Part shown: positions 8,005-16,555 of the stretch, piece by piece
Layout: every line of letters starts with the position of its first letter
Numbering within the stretch: position 1 is the first letter of the stretch
Origin: Deltaproteobacteria bacterium
GTDB lineage: Bacteria; Desulfobacterota; Syntrophia; Syntrophales; UBA5619
NCBI GenBank assembly: GCA_026388365.1
Contig: JAPLJW010000073.1
Location: forward strand, 1-26,796
Length of the DNA stretch: 26,796 bases
Direction of reading: 5' to 3'
Program-made: the position numbers and the translations under genes
The notes under the pieces: model-generated
Seen by the model: the letters and a program-made list of their open reading frames with translations, nothing else
Database searches by the model: none
Told to the model about the DNA's origin: nothing

Positions 8005-8880
8005 TCAGCGGGGGAGTGTTTTCATCCGCGCCAGAACCTCTTCCTGCGTCCCCAGAAAGGGACCCGGTTTTTCCATCTTGAGGCTGGTGAGGGCGGCCGC
8101 GTACCGCAGTGACTCCTCGATTCCATGGGTCCGTCTCCAGGCCACATAGGAGATAAAACAGGTATCGCCCCTTCCCGTTCTCCCCGAAAGATTGTCCGGA
8201 TTGAACGGGGCTCGGAACATCTTATCTCCATTGAAAATGATGACCTCCGAAGAATGGGTGACCATCACCTCTTTCGCCCCCAGACGATGGAAGATTCGGG
8301 CCGCCTCGTCGCGGTCGGAGGTTCCCGTGGCCACCTCCGCTTCCAGATTGTCCGCCTTCAGATACGTGACCAGCGGCAGGCATCTCTCCTTGCCGGGCCA
8401 ATCCTTGAACGCAAACGTGCCGGCCTCGCTGTACCGGAGCTTGGCCTGCAGATCCAGCGCGATCTGCCCCTTCCGGGCCAGGTGAACGATCAGCGCATCC
8501 GGAAGCTCATCCACGAAAAGCCCAGACAGCGAATAAACCCGGGTCTCCAGTTCCGGGATATCATCCGGGCGGAAGGGATCGGCCTGTGACAGCAGCCGGA
8601 CCTTCCGGTGGTCCACGTCATCCGTTTCGAAGACGTTCTCGATCGAAGTCGTGCTGGTGCTCGGGAGGGCCGTCACTTCAATGCCGTCTTTCTTGAGGCC
8701 GTCGAGAATCCCGAAATCCTTCGGCGCCAGCTTGGTGATGACGCAGAACCGGACATCGGACCTCCGGGCGGCAAACGCGGAGAAGTAGGCCCCGCCGCCG
8801 ATGAAGCCGGAGGTCTTTCCCCTGTAAGTCAGAAAATCGCTGGTCACATGGCCGATAATGACGATGTCGTAACGGGGCAT
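8005..8880 (-). CDS. PfkB-family sugar/inositol kinase 2 (TM0415-like)
   Basis: A 291-residue ribokinase-family kinase. ATG 8880 follows a purine-rich ribosome site (AAGGAGAGGATGAGGAG). GFIGGGAYFSAFAARR gives the N-terminal glycine motif, SGRTGRGDTC (about 236-245) the ATP/phosphate site with the catalytic Asp, and TSIENVFE plus ADPF in the middle resemble what I remember of Thermotoga TM0415. The KDWPGKERCL...EAEVATG block is shared with kinase 1, so the two are paralogs that have diverged in their substrate side (DLQAKLRY versus DLQGFVRV). It is separated from the IolO-like gene by 29 nt. Phosphorylation of inositol or of a later ketoacid is inferred from context only. Confidence 0.8.
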   Translation of the reverse strand: MPRYDIVIIGHVTSDFLTYRGKTSGFIGGGAYFSAFAARRSDVRFCVITKLAPKDFGILDGLKKDGIEVTALPSTSTTSIENVFETDDVDHRKVRLLSQADPFRPDDIPELETRVYSLSGLFVDELPDALIVHLARKGQIALDLQAKLRYSEAGTFAFKDWPGKERCLPLVTYLKADNLEAEVATGTSDRDEAARIFHRLGAKEVMVTHSSEVIIFNGDKMFRAPFNPDNLSGRTGRGDTCFISYVAWRRTHGIEESLRYAAALTSLKMEKPGPFLGTQEEVLARMKTLPR

Positions 8881-8909
8881 CTCCTCATCCTCTCCTTTTG
8901 TTTGGTCCT

Positions 8910-9716
8910 CTATAAACCCAGCTTTTTAAAATATTCGATCGTCAGCCGCAGGCATTCGTCCGGGGAGGGTTTCGGCAGAATTTCGGCGCAGATCGCCCCA
9001 CGGTATCTGATCTTTCGCAATGCATGAACGATCTTCTGGAAATCGATGTGGCCGCACCCGGGCGCCCAGCGGTTGCTGTCCGCGAAATGGACATGGGCGA
9101 TGTAATCCCGAACGGCCAGTATGCTTTCGATGATGTCCGGCTCCTCGATGTTCATGTGGAAGGTGTCGATCAGCATCTTCAGGTTGGGCCTTCCGATCCG
9201 GTCGATCACCTCTTTTGCGGAGGCCGTATCATTATAGAGGCTCGTTTCATAGCGATTGAGAGGTTCGAGGATGAGCGTGACGGCGGGATTGTAGTCCAGG
9301 CATTCCGCCAGGCACGCCCGCACGCGTTCTTCCGCTTGGCCCTGATCCGCTCCCGGCTTCACCGTGCCCCGGATCAAGCCGATCGTGACCTGCGGAATCC
9401 CCAGCCGGGAGGCGAGATCCATCTGATCCCGGATCCGCTGAACGGCATTCCGGCGGATTACCGGATCCGGGTCCGCAAAACTCAAGGCCTCTTCGCCGTA
9501 GGCCTGCCCCGTCCCGATGGTCGGAACCGGCAGCCGGTATTGATGCAACAGACCTGCAATCTCGTCCGCATCGATGGCGTGCGGATCCCGGATGTGCAAT
9601 TCGACGGCGTCATAGCCCAGTTCGGCGACTTTTCGAATGCTGTCCCGGAAACGCTCCTTGACGGCAAGGGCCGAAAAACGGGCGCCCGGGGTCGAAACGG
9701 CGATACACTTCTGCAT
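8910..9716 (-). CDS. iolO: IolO-like 5-keto-L-gluconate epimerase (TIM barrel)
   Basis: A 268-residue AP-endonuclease-2/D-tagatose-3-epimerase family protein. The start is ATG 9716, preceded by AGGAA at suitable spacing; the in-frame extension upstream runs into repeats. Metal ligands read as LILEPLNRYE (E151), LIDTFHMNIEE (D184, H187), HVHFADSNR (H210) and CAEILPKP (E245). HFADSNRWAPGCGHIDF is characteristic of keto-sugar 3-epimerases. In T. maritima the equivalent enzyme (TM0416) converts 5-keto-L-gluconate to D-tagaturonate after IolG, IolM and IolN, all of which are present just upstream here. The function is therefore a family-plus-context inference; D-psicose/D-tagatose epimerase is the alternative. 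Confidence 0.75.
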   Translation of the reverse strand: MQKCIAVSTPGARFSALAVKERFRDSIRKVAELGYDAVELHIRDPHAIDADEIAGLLHQYRLPVPTIGTGQAYGEEALSFADPDPVIRRNAVQRIRDQMDLASRLGIPQVTIGLIRGTVKPGADQGQAEERVRACLAECLDYNPAVTLILEPLNRYETSLYNDTASAKEVIDRIGRPNLKMLIDTFHMNIEEPDIIESILAVRDYIAHVHFADSNRWAPGCGHIDFQKIVHALRKIRYRGAICAEILPKPSPDECLRLTIEYFKKLGL

Positions 9717-9731
9717 TTTAATTCCTAATTT

Positions 9732-9817
9732 CGGGGACACGTTCCGATCCCTTCGGGCTTCCGGAGTTCCGGGGACACGATGCGATCCCCCCGGGCTTCC
9801 GCATCATGTCCCCGAAT
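9732..9817. repeat. Two tandem copies of a GGGGACAC intergenic repeat
   Basis: CGGGGACACGTTCCGATCCC followed by TTCGGGCTTCCGGAGTTC (9732-9769) is followed directly by a variant copy beginning CGGGGACACGATGCGATCCC (9770-9807). An inverted ATGTCCCCG ends the block. The same word recurs at 16616-16649 and inverted at 21608-21640, so it is a dispersed element. It occupies the space between the iolO start and repeat copy A. Confidence 0.75.
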
Positions 9818-9829
9818 ATGCCAGCATGT

Positions 9830-9980
9830 GCAGGCTGTTCAAAAAGGTTTAGATGCAAGGCGCGCAAAAATCGAAGAGCGAGTCGTATCGTGAAATACGT
9901 CGAGCGCGCCTGCCCCGGACTCGATCCGGGGAGATTTGCAGCGCAACTTGAGCAGATGGCCCTTTTTCAACAGTCCTGCT
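9830..9980 (-). repeat. Intergenic MITE-like repeat, copy A
   Basis: A 151-bp element with imperfect terminal inverted repeats: GCAGGCTGTTCAAAAAGG at 9830-9847 against CCCTTTTTCAACAGTCCTGC at 9960-9979. Inside is a small palindrome, CCCCGGACTCGATCCGGGG. It is the inverted partner of copy B at 11108-11255. Its right end supplies part of the TAG stop codon of iolN (9979-9981). It has no coding capacity. Confidence 0.8.
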
Positions 9981-11094
9981 AAAATCCGATCCGAGGCAGC
10001 TCATACACCGATTTCCACCCCTCGCTCATGGGCTCTCTGAGGAACGGTTCCATATCCCTGGCGGTTCGCAGCGTCGTCTCTTCAACCGGCGGCACCTTCC
10101 CGGCGGGGAAGGCTTCCAGGATCTGATCGTTCACCAGGGTCAGATACTGCAGGATCGCAGCGATCGGTCTTTTGGCCTTGCGCGCGGTGGCCAGGCTGGG
10201 TTTCCCCACAACCCCCTGCGGCGTGGCAGCCCGCTCGATGGGGGACTGGCCCTCGCCCTCGGACCAGCGGTGGGGGCGGCGGAAGGGATCGACCGACTTG
10301 TCAAAATGGCCGTCCGGCAGATAGCTCCTCCCCTCCGCATCCTGAACCACGCTCATGTCCACCATTCCGGGCGGGAAGAGCAGCAGACCCACGGATGTTT
10401 CCGCCTCGTCGGCATGGATGAAGTGCGAATCGAGGCTCAGGTCGTCGTCGGTCGGATAGAAGAATTCCCGAACCGCCCGGTGCCAGTCGAGCACCCGGAA
10501 AATACCGGGCAGATGATAACGCTTCATGAACTCCTGCAGCGCCGCTTCCAGCATCCACAACTGACCGTGGTTGTTGATGATGATCTGCTTGCGGAAGCCG
10601 TCGTTCCAGAGCCCCAGCATCATGTAGATGATCGTCTCCCGGACGACCTCTTCCGGCATGATCACCGTCCCGGCCATTCCCATGTGGTGATAGGGATGCC
10701 CGCCGTAGTTGAGCGGCGGCAACGCGAGGTTGATCGGCTTCCCCGACTTTGCGGTGAAGCGACGCACCGCTTCCGCAATCTGGGTCACCATGAAGGTGTC
10801 GAGGCCGCTGACCGTATGGACCCCATGATTTTCCGTGCATCCCACCGGGATCAGCACGATGTCGTTTTTCCTTCTGTTTTTGATCACCTCGTTGCGGACC
10901 GTCGTCTGGATGTAGGTTCCCGCCTTGCCCAGTTCCGGCAGCGTGGGGATGCCGTAATCCGCGAGAATCCGGTCGATTTCGGATTCCGGCGCATCCCACA
11001 GGCGCTTCTTCAAATGTCCCACGGTATTGTCTTCGAAGATGATGGCCGGGTTCTTCGTCGTCAGCCACACCTTGTCCCTGGCTTGTTCCGTCAT
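9979..11094 (-). CDS. iolN: IolN-like 3-dehydro-scyllo-inosose hydrolase (creatininase family)
   Basis: A 371-residue creatininase-fold hydrolase, longer than the usual 250-residue creatininases, as in the IolN group. ATG 11094 follows AAGGAGGA with 5-nt spacing; the upstream in-frame residues come from repeat B. Zinc-site residues are visible in GCTENHGVHTVSGLDTFM (E88, H90, D99), INNHGQ (H176) and HADEAETS (H228, E231). The T. maritima enzyme TM0413 hydrolyses the ring of the diketo-inositol made by IolM to give 5-keto-L-gluconate. Neighbours IolM (upstream) and IolO (downstream) support the same step here. The gene is bracketed by inverted copies of one repeat family and ends in TAG within repeat A. 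Confidence 0.8.
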   Translation of the reverse strand: MTEQARDKVWLTTKNPAIIFEDNTVGHLKKRLWDAPESEIDRILADYGIPTLPELGKAGTYIQTTVRNEVIKNRRKNDIVLIPVGCTENHGVHTVSGLDTFMVTQIAEAVRRFTAKSGKPINLALPPLNYGGHPYHHMGMAGTVIMPEEVVRETIIYMMLGLWNDGFRKQIIINNHGQLWMLEAALQEFMKRYHLPGIFRVLDWHRAVREFFYPTDDDLSLDSHFIHADEAETSVGLLLFPPGMVDMSVVQDAEGRSYLPDGHFDKSVDPFRRPHRWSEGEGQSPIERAATPQGVVGKPSLATARKAKRPIAAILQYLTLVNDQILEAFPAGKVPPVEETTLRTARDMEPFLREPMSEGWKSVYELPRIGF

Positions 11095-11107
11095 GGAGTC
11101 CTCCTTA

Positions 11108-11255
11108 GCAGGCTGTTGAAAAACGATCATCTGCTGCGTTGCGCTGCAAACCTCCCCGGATCGAGTCCGGGGCAGGCGTGCTCAACGTGTTTCCATATAC
11201 GTCTCGCTCTTCATTTTTTTGCGCGCCTTGCATCTGACCGTTTTTGAACAGCCTG
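11108..11255 (+). repeat. Intergenic MITE-like repeat, copy B
   Basis: A 148-bp element starting GCAGGCTGTTGAAAAACG and ending TTTTTGAACAGCCTG. Its reverse complement aligns along nearly the full length with copy A (I estimate over 80 percent identity by eye), including the CCCCGGATCGAGTCCGGGG palindrome. It lies between iolM and iolN, and its left end touches the ribosome-binding site of iolN. Confidence 0.8.
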
Positions 11256-11281
11256 TCTCATCCGGGTGTTTCAACACCCTG

Positions 11282-12484
11282 TTACAGCCCATCGGCTACG
11301 TATGTGATCTTGCAATCCGTCCGGTTGGTGCGGAGCTGAACGATCTGTTCGGGAATCGCCTCCAGCCCGACCTGCTTCGTGATCAGGGGGGTCATATCCA
11401 TCCCCGCGGCCATGCACTCGATGACCCGCGGGAAGGTCCCGTACCCGGAATGCCCCTGGGCGCCGACGATCCGCGATTTCTTGACCTGCAACACCTCGCC
11501 GGTCACCGGGATCTTGGCATCGGCCCGGGCCACGATCACGACCGTGCATCCGATCGTCTTTCCCCTCCAGATCGCCTGTTCAATGCCCGGGTAGACCACG
11601 GCCGGCAGGCCTGTCGCCTCGACATAGAGGTTTGCCCCCATGCCGTCCGTATACTCCAGAACCTTTTCCGTAAAATCTTCCTTCAGCGGGTTGATGATGA
11701 AATCGGCGCCCATCCTGTTGCCCATTGCCGCCCGCTCCGGAACGGGCTCGGACAGGATGACCCTGGCCGCCCCGGCACGTTTCAGAACGGCCGCCGCCCC
11801 CATCCCGATGGGTCCGCTGCCGCAGATCACGACGTTATCGCCCGGCCGGATGCCGCCGCCGCACTCGATTACGGCGTTGTAGGCGACGCATGTCGGTTCC
11901 ACCAGACTGCCGGCCAGGAAGAGGTCTTTGCCGGAGTACTTTCTCTTCAACGGCGCGAGGCTCCAGACGACCCGGGAAGGCACCACGAGATATTTCGTGT
12001 ACCCCCCGTGGATGTTGAAACCGATCTCATTGAGCTGTTCGCATTGGTTCGGGTATCCGTCGGCGCAGGGTTTGCACTGGCCGCACCAGAACATCTCCTC
12101 CACGGTGACCTCTTCCCCCGCCTCGAAGGGTCTGTTTGTCCGTTTGCTGCGGGCGTTCTTCCCTGCCTTGACGACGATGCCGGATAGTTCGTGCCCCAGA
12201 ATGGCGGGGAACCCGGTCAATCCCGGGTAAAGGATGTAGCCCTCCCGGTCGGCTTCCGCCATATGCACGTCGCTGCCGCAGATACCGCAGGCCTTGACCT
12301 CGATCAGCACCTCCTCGATACCGGGCGCCGGCACGTCGTATTCCCGGATCTCCATCCGCGGATTCTTCCAGACCTTGCTCCCGAGATAGGTCTGCGTACG
12401 ATCCACATCTTTCGGGCCCAATACGAAATCCGGCTTCGGCGCCCAATCCGCCGTCAGGGTAACCCCTTTCATCTTTTCTGCCAT
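11282..12484 (-). CDS. iolM: IolM-like scyllo-inosose 3-dehydrogenase (zinc-dependent MDR)
   Basis: A 400-residue medium-chain, zinc-dependent dehydrogenase. The start is ATG 12484, behind AAAGGAGG. The N-terminal extension with LTADWAPKPDF and TYLGSKVWK (residues 10-40) is typical of the TM0412/IolM group rather than ordinary alcohol dehydrogenases. CGICGSDVH (C66) and GHE (97-99) form the catalytic zinc site, C134, C137, C140 and C148 the structural zinc lobe, and CGSGPIGMG (221-229) the NAD-binding glycines. The family oxidises 2-keto-inositol to a diketo-inositol, the substrate of IolN. It follows iolG by 62 nt and precedes iolN, from which repeat B separates it. Confidence 0.82.
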   Translation of the reverse strand: MAEKMKGVTLTADWAPKPDFVLGPKDVDRTQTYLGSKVWKNPRMEIREYDVPAPGIEEVLIEVKACGICGSDVHMAEADREGYILYPGLTGFPAILGHELSGIVVKAGKNARSKRTNRPFEAGEEVTVEEMFWCGQCKPCADGYPNQCEQLNEIGFNIHGGYTKYLVVPSRVVWSLAPLKRKYSGKDLFLAGSLVEPTCVAYNAVIECGGGIRPGDNVVICGSGPIGMGAAAVLKRAGAARVILSEPVPERAAMGNRMGADFIINPLKEDFTEKVLEYTDGMGANLYVEATGLPAVVYPGIEQAIWRGKTIGCTVVIVARADAKIPVTGEVLQVKKSRIVGAQGHSGYGTFPRVIECMAAGMDMTPLITKQVGLEAIPEQIVQLRTNRTDCKITYVADGL

Positions 12485-12546
12485 ATTACATACCTCCTTT
12501 GATCATTTACGGTGAAACGCCCCTTCCTCTTCGATAGAGGAATGCA

Positions 12547-13557
12547 TCAATCCCGTTTTATTTTCACAAAGCGACCGCTCTGGACGGACTCCAGGGCGGC
12601 ATAACCCATGGCCACCGAAATTCTTCCATCCTCCCCGCCGACGGAGGGGGTCTTGTTGTCCAGAACGCATGTGACAAACTCGTTCATCTCGGCCAGATAG
12701 GCCTCCTGATATCGTTCCAGGAAGAAATGGAGCGGCTTGTCGCTTTGTATCGAGTCGGCATTGTGAATCGTGACCTCGGTCGGCGTCTTGTTCCCCACGA
12801 CGACCGAACCCCCGGAACCAAAGATTTCAACTCTCTGATCATAGCCATAGACCGCCTGCCGGCTGTTGTCGATCGTCCCCAGGGCTCCGCTTTGAAATTT
12901 GAGCAGCACCACGGCGGTATCGACATCCCCGCACTTCCCGATGGCAGGATCGATCAGACAATGACCCGTCGCCATCAGCTCCGTGACCTCCTCGCCCAGC
13001 AGAAAGCGGGCCATGTCGAAGTCGTGAATCATCATATCCAGGAACAGCCCGCCCGAAACTTTGACATAGTCGAGCGGAGGGGGTTGCGGATCCCTGCTGG
13101 AGATCCGGAGCAACTGGGGCACGCCGATCTTCCCGGATTCAACCAGCTTCCTCGCCCTTTGAAAACCGGGATCGAAACGCCGGTTGAAACCGACCTGCAG
13201 CTTCACGCCCGCTTTTCGAACCGCCGAGAGCGCCTCATCGATTATATCCATTTCCAGCGCGATCGGCTTTTCACAGAAAATATGCTTTCCGGCCATCGCC
13301 GCCTCAATCATGATCCGGGCATGGGTATCCGTGGAGGAACAGATCACCACGGCCCGGATGTCGTCATTCGCAAGCAGGCGGCGATAATCGGTTTCGCAGA
13401 CGGGGATTTCCAGTTCATCGGCAACCTTTTGCGCGGATTCGGCGACGACATCCGCGACCGCCAGCAATTTTGCGCCGGGGATTTGAAATTTCAGATTCCG
13501 GGCATGGATCCGGCCGATCCTCCCTGTCCCGATGACCGCAACATTGACTCTCTTCAT
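12547..13557 (-). CDS. iolG: IolG-like inositol 2-dehydrogenase (Gfo/Idh/MocA family)
   Basis: A 336-residue NAD-dependent dehydrogenase with the Rossmann motif GTGRIG (10-15), the family CEKPIAL loop with K97, and GGLFLDMMIHDFDMARFL (169-186), which carries the catalytic Asp/His pair in the form found in inositol dehydrogenases. ATG 13557 was chosen because the fold begins there; a GAGGAG lies somewhat far upstream, so initiation may be modest. It oxidises myo- or scyllo-inositol to the 2-keto form, the entry step of both known bacterial pathways. Here the next genes are iolM and iolN and not iolE and iolD, which points to the Thermotoga-type continuation. It begins 152 nt after the TOBE segment of transporter 2. 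Confidence 0.85.
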   Translation of the reverse strand: MKRVNVAVIGTGRIGRIHARNLKFQIPGAKLLAVADVVAESAQKVADELEIPVCETDYRRLLANDDIRAVVICSSTDTHARIMIEAAMAGKHIFCEKPIALEMDIIDEALSAVRKAGVKLQVGFNRRFDPGFQRARKLVESGKIGVPQLLRISSRDPQPPPLDYVKVSGGLFLDMMIHDFDMARFLLGEEVTELMATGHCLIDPAIGKCGDVDTAVVLLKFQSGALGTIDNSRQAVYGYDQRVEIFGSGGSVVVGNKTPTEVTIHNADSIQSDKPLHFFLERYQEAYLAEMNEFVTCVLDNKTPSVGGEDGRISVAMGYAALESVQSGRFVKIKRD

Positions 13558-13709
13558 TACTCGCCCCACTCCTCTCGCCTGCATCATCCCGTCCGTTCGG
13601 CCGACCCTTCGCCGGGCTTAACGCGATCCCGGTGAGCCGCATCGGAACGCCGCTCTCTCCTGACCCGGGGAGAGGGGAAGGGCACGGCGGAATTCCCTAT
13701 ATGCTAATA

Positions 13710-14006
13710 TCACACCTTGATCAAATAAATATTCCTTAAATCAAAATTGAGGCACACCCGGTCACCCGTACGGAAGATGCCCGTCTTCAGCGGATTGGAC
13801 ACTTGGATGGTAAAGACCTGACCCTCTGCGGTCACCTCGTAGTTCACTTCGGATCCCAGATAGGTGACCAGGGTCACCTCCCCGTTGCAGATCCCTTCCT
13901 GGGCGGACAGTTCGATCATCTCCGGCCGGATGACCAGGGTTACGGCATCCCCCTTCTGGAGATGAGGATACCCCTCAAAAGAGAATCTTCGGTTCCAGAA
14001 TTCCAC
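13710..14006 (-). CDS. TOBE domain of transporter 2 ATPase, separated by an amber codon
   Basis: This 98-residue segment is in the same frame as the ATPase ending at 14028, with no indel between them; only the TAG at 14028-14030 separates the two. It contains typical TOBE sequence (VTLVIRPEMIEL, then VTYLGSEVNYEV). Two readings are possible. It may be translated separately from GTG 14006, behind GGAAGG and AGGAG, or it may be the end of one 360-residue ATPase whose amber codon is read through, suppressed, mutated or a sequencing error (CAG to TAG would do). The combined length equals that of the intact ATPase 1 (353). Confidence 0.6.
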   Translation of the reverse strand: MEFWNRRFSFEGYPHLQKGDAVTLVIRPEMIELSAQEGICNGEVTLVTYLGSEVNYEVTAEGQVFTIQVSNPLKTGIFRTGDRVCLNFDLRNIYLIKV

Positions 14007-14027
14007 CTCCTGCCTTCCGTCGACACT

Positions 14028-14792
14028 CTACAGCACATTGCCGGTCATGAAATTCGTCTGTTTTCCGATAAAATCGGCGACAAATTTCGTCCTCGGCCTG
14101 GCATAAATCTCCTCGGGCGTTCCGATCTGCTCGATTTCTCCCCGGTTCATCACCACGATTCGATCGGAGAGCGTCATCGCCTCTTCCTGGTCGTGGGTGA
14201 CATAGATGGATGTGATATTGGATTTCTGCTGAATTTTCCGGATGAAGATGCGCATCTTGATCCGCAGCTTGGCATCCAGATTGGAGAGCGGCTCGTCGAA
14301 CAGCAGCACCTTCGGTTCGTTGACCATCGCCCGGGCCAGGGCAACTCTCTGCTGCTGGCCGCCGGACAACTGGGCAACGGGCCGGTTCCCCAAACCGGCC
14401 AGGCCGACGAATTCCAGAATATTCTCCACCCTCTGCCTGATCTCCGCCGTTGCAAGATTTCTGAATTCCAATCCGAAGGCTACATTTTTATAGATATTCA
14501 TATGAGGGAAAAGGGCATAGCTCTGAAACACCATGCAGGTATCCCTTTTGTTGGCGGGGATGTCGTTGATCTTCACACCATCGAGATGAATATCGCCGGT
14601 GGTCGGGTTTTCAAAGCCGCCGATCATCCTTAAAATTGTCGTCTTGCCGCATCCGGAAGGACCGAGAAGCGTCAGGAACTCCCCCCGTTTCATTTCGAGG
14701 TTGAAATTCTTGACGGCGATCACCTTTTCATCCTGGTACGCGCTCAGAAACTCTTTCGTGAGATTCTTGATCTGCAAATAGGCCTGATTCAT
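14028..14792 (-). CDS. ATPase of AfuC/FbpC-type ABC transporter 2, ends at in-frame amber
   Basis: A 254-residue nucleotide-binding domain with Walker A GPSGCGKTT (44-52), Q90 in MVFQSYALFPH, signature LSGGQQQR (142-149), Walker B VLLFDEP (162-168) and H200 in YVTHDQ. The start is ATG 14792, behind AGGGGAG and 25 nt after the permease. The domain is complete, but the chain stops at TAG (14028-14030) right after FIGKQTNFMTGNVL, the usual hinge into the TOBE domain, which continues in frame at 14027-13710. A core ATPase without TOBE may still work, because the catalytic motifs are all upstream. The pathway context suggests the transporter is meant to function. Confidence 0.8.
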   Translation of the reverse strand: MNQAYLQIKNLTKEFLSAYQDEKVIAVKNFNLEMKRGEFLTLLGPSGCGKTTILRMIGGFENPTTGDIHLDGVKINDIPANKRDTCMVFQSYALFPHMNIYKNVAFGLEFRNLATAEIRQRVENILEFVGLAGLGNRPVAQLSGGQQQRVALARAMVNEPKVLLFDEPLSNLDAKLRIKMRIFIRKIQQKSNITSIYVTHDQEEAMTLSDRIVVMNRGEIEQIGTPEEIYARPRTKFVADFIGKQTNFMTGNVL

Positions 14793-14817
14793 GCTGTAGC
14801 GGCTCCCCTGATATGGA

Positions 14818-16533
14818 TTATAGTGCCTCTGCCCTCTCGAACTTGATTCTTCTTTCCCCCTGCATCTGTTTGACAAGGAATTGAATCAACCACAAGGCCA
14901 ACAGAATAAAGGCGATGATCACCACGGAAAAAGCGGCCGCCTGGGAAAGATCGGAATTTTCAACCGAGCCAAGGATGGCGATGGTGATCAGGTTCCATTT
15001 CCCGGAAACGACAAAGATGACGGCGCTGACCGCGGTCATGCATTTCACAAAGGTAAAGGCCAGTCCGGCGTAAAACGCCGGCGTGATCAGCGGGAGGGTA
15101 ATTCTCCGGAAGGTGGTCGCGCTGTCCGCACCCAGATCGGTCGCCGCCTCTTCAATGCTGGGATCGATCTGCTGGAGTTCGGCAATGCCGGTCTGAACGC
15201 CCACGGCCAGATCACGGAAAATGAAAAGCAGCACGATGATGGCCGCTGTGCCGGTCAACTTGAGCGGATATTCGTTGAAGGCCAAGATATACCCGATTCC
15301 CACGACGGTTCCGGGAACGGCAAATGTCAGCAGCGATACCAGTTCCATCAGTCTCTTGCCCGGGAAATTCTTACGAACCACCAGGAACGCAATGATCATC
15401 GCCAGGATCCCGGCAATCGGCGTTGCGATCGACGACAACAGCAGCGTATCTCGGATAAACCCCCATCCTACGGTAAAAACATGTTTATAATTGCCGAACG
15501 TCAAGGAATGGTTGGCGCCCCAGAGCTTCACGAAAGAGCCGAACAGGACCATCCCGTAGAAGAGGAAGATGACCCCCGTCAACAGCAGGCAGAGTCCGAA
15601 GATTGAATATTTTGTGATCGGATGATCCATCTTGATCCGGGTGGACGATGGTTTGCCGGTCACCGTAACATACGACTTTCGGCTCACCCAGTATTTTTGC
15701 AAACCGAAGGCAATCAGGGATGGAATGAGGAGCAATATGGCCAGACCCGCCCCACTCCGCATATCATACATTCCAACAATCGTCAGATAAGCCTGGGTGG
15801 CGAGGATGGTATAGTTTCCCGCCAGGATCATCGGATTCCCGAAATCGGCCAGCGACTGGCTGAAGACCAGGAGAATCGCGCTGGCAATCCCCGGGGTGGC
15901 GAGGGGCAAGGTAATCCGGGTGAACACCTTCCATTTCGACGCGCCCAGATCCAGGGCCGCGTCTTCCAGGGCCGGGTCGATGGCCTGCAGGACGCCGTAC
16001 AGCGTCAAATACGCGGTCGAGAAGTAGGTCAATGTCTCGACCACCAGCAGCCCGTAAAAACCGTAGATCTTGAAGTGAATGATATCATTCAAGATCATAT
16101 TGCTGACGAACCCCTGCTTGCCGAACAATAAAATCGCGGACAGGGACATCATGAAGGGGGGGGCGATGATCGGAAAGGTGGCGGTCACGTTGAAGAACCG
16201 TTTCCAGGGAATGTCCACCCGGGTCACGGCATAGGCGAAAATAAAACCGATGACCGTGCCCAGAATCGAGACGGCCGAACCCAGGGTCAGGCTGTGGATC
16301 AAGGGCTGAACGTTGTAGCTTTTCGAAAGCAGCTCCGCGAAGACCTTCAGGCTGTAACGACCGTTTTCTTCAAAGCTCAACTGAAAAATTTTGAATAAGG
16401 GAAGAACGATAAACAGGAACAGAAAGACGCCGACCAGGGTAATCCCGAGGAGCAATAGAGGCTCCCTCCAGAGTTTCCGGATATCGGAGGGAACCCTCTT
16501 CAGATAGGCAACTGACCGCCCGCTTCCTGCCAT
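14818..16533 (-). CDS. Fused two-domain permease of AfuB/FbpB-type ABC transporter 2
   Basis: A 571-residue inner-membrane protein with two BPD_transp_1 halves. The coupling loops read LEDAALDLGASKWKVF (about residue 187) and IEEAATDLGADSATTF (about residue 460), each followed by ITLPL and a Pro. ATG 16533 (MAGSGRSVAYLKRV) was chosen because the longer in-frame N-terminus is translated repeat DNA (copy C). The ribosome site is weak (GAGG at -14). It shares the AfuB/FbpB plan with permease 1 but lacks its N-terminal membrane extension. It is the second gene of the operon, between the binding protein and the ATPase. Confidence 0.88.
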   Translation of the reverse strand: MAGSGRSVAYLKRVPSDIRKLWREPLLLLGITLVGVFLFLFIVLPLFKIFQLSFEENGRYSLKVFAELLSKSYNVQPLIHSLTLGSAVSILGTVIGFIFAYAVTRVDIPWKRFFNVTATFPIIAPPFMMSLSAILLFGKQGFVSNMILNDIIHFKIYGFYGLLVVETLTYFSTAYLTLYGVLQAIDPALEDAALDLGASKWKVFTRITLPLATPGIASAILLVFSQSLADFGNPMILAGNYTILATQAYLTIVGMYDMRSGAGLAILLLIPSLIAFGLQKYWVSRKSYVTVTGKPSSTRIKMDHPITKYSIFGLCLLLTGVIFLFYGMVLFGSFVKLWGANHSLTFGNYKHVFTVGWGFIRDTLLLSSIATPIAGILAMIIAFLVVRKNFPGKRLMELVSLLTFAVPGTVVGIGYILAFNEYPLKLTGTAAIIVLLFIFRDLAVGVQTGIAELQQIDPSIEEAATDLGADSATTFRRITLPLITPAFYAGLAFTFVKCMTAVSAVIFVVSGKWNLITIAILGSVENSDLSQAAAFSVVIIAFILLALWLIQFLVKQMQGERRIKFERAEAL

Positions 16534-16555
16534 GGGTGCACGCGCCTCATTCCAG

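Noticed and set aside
10270..11247. 325-residue + strand ORF opposite iolN
   Set aside because: Antisense shadow of a well-supported gene in GC-rich DNA; its end is made of repeat B and it has no domain.
11219..12187. 322-residue + ORF opposite iolM
   Set aside because: Antisense shadow; the zinc-site motifs on the other strand settle which strand codes.
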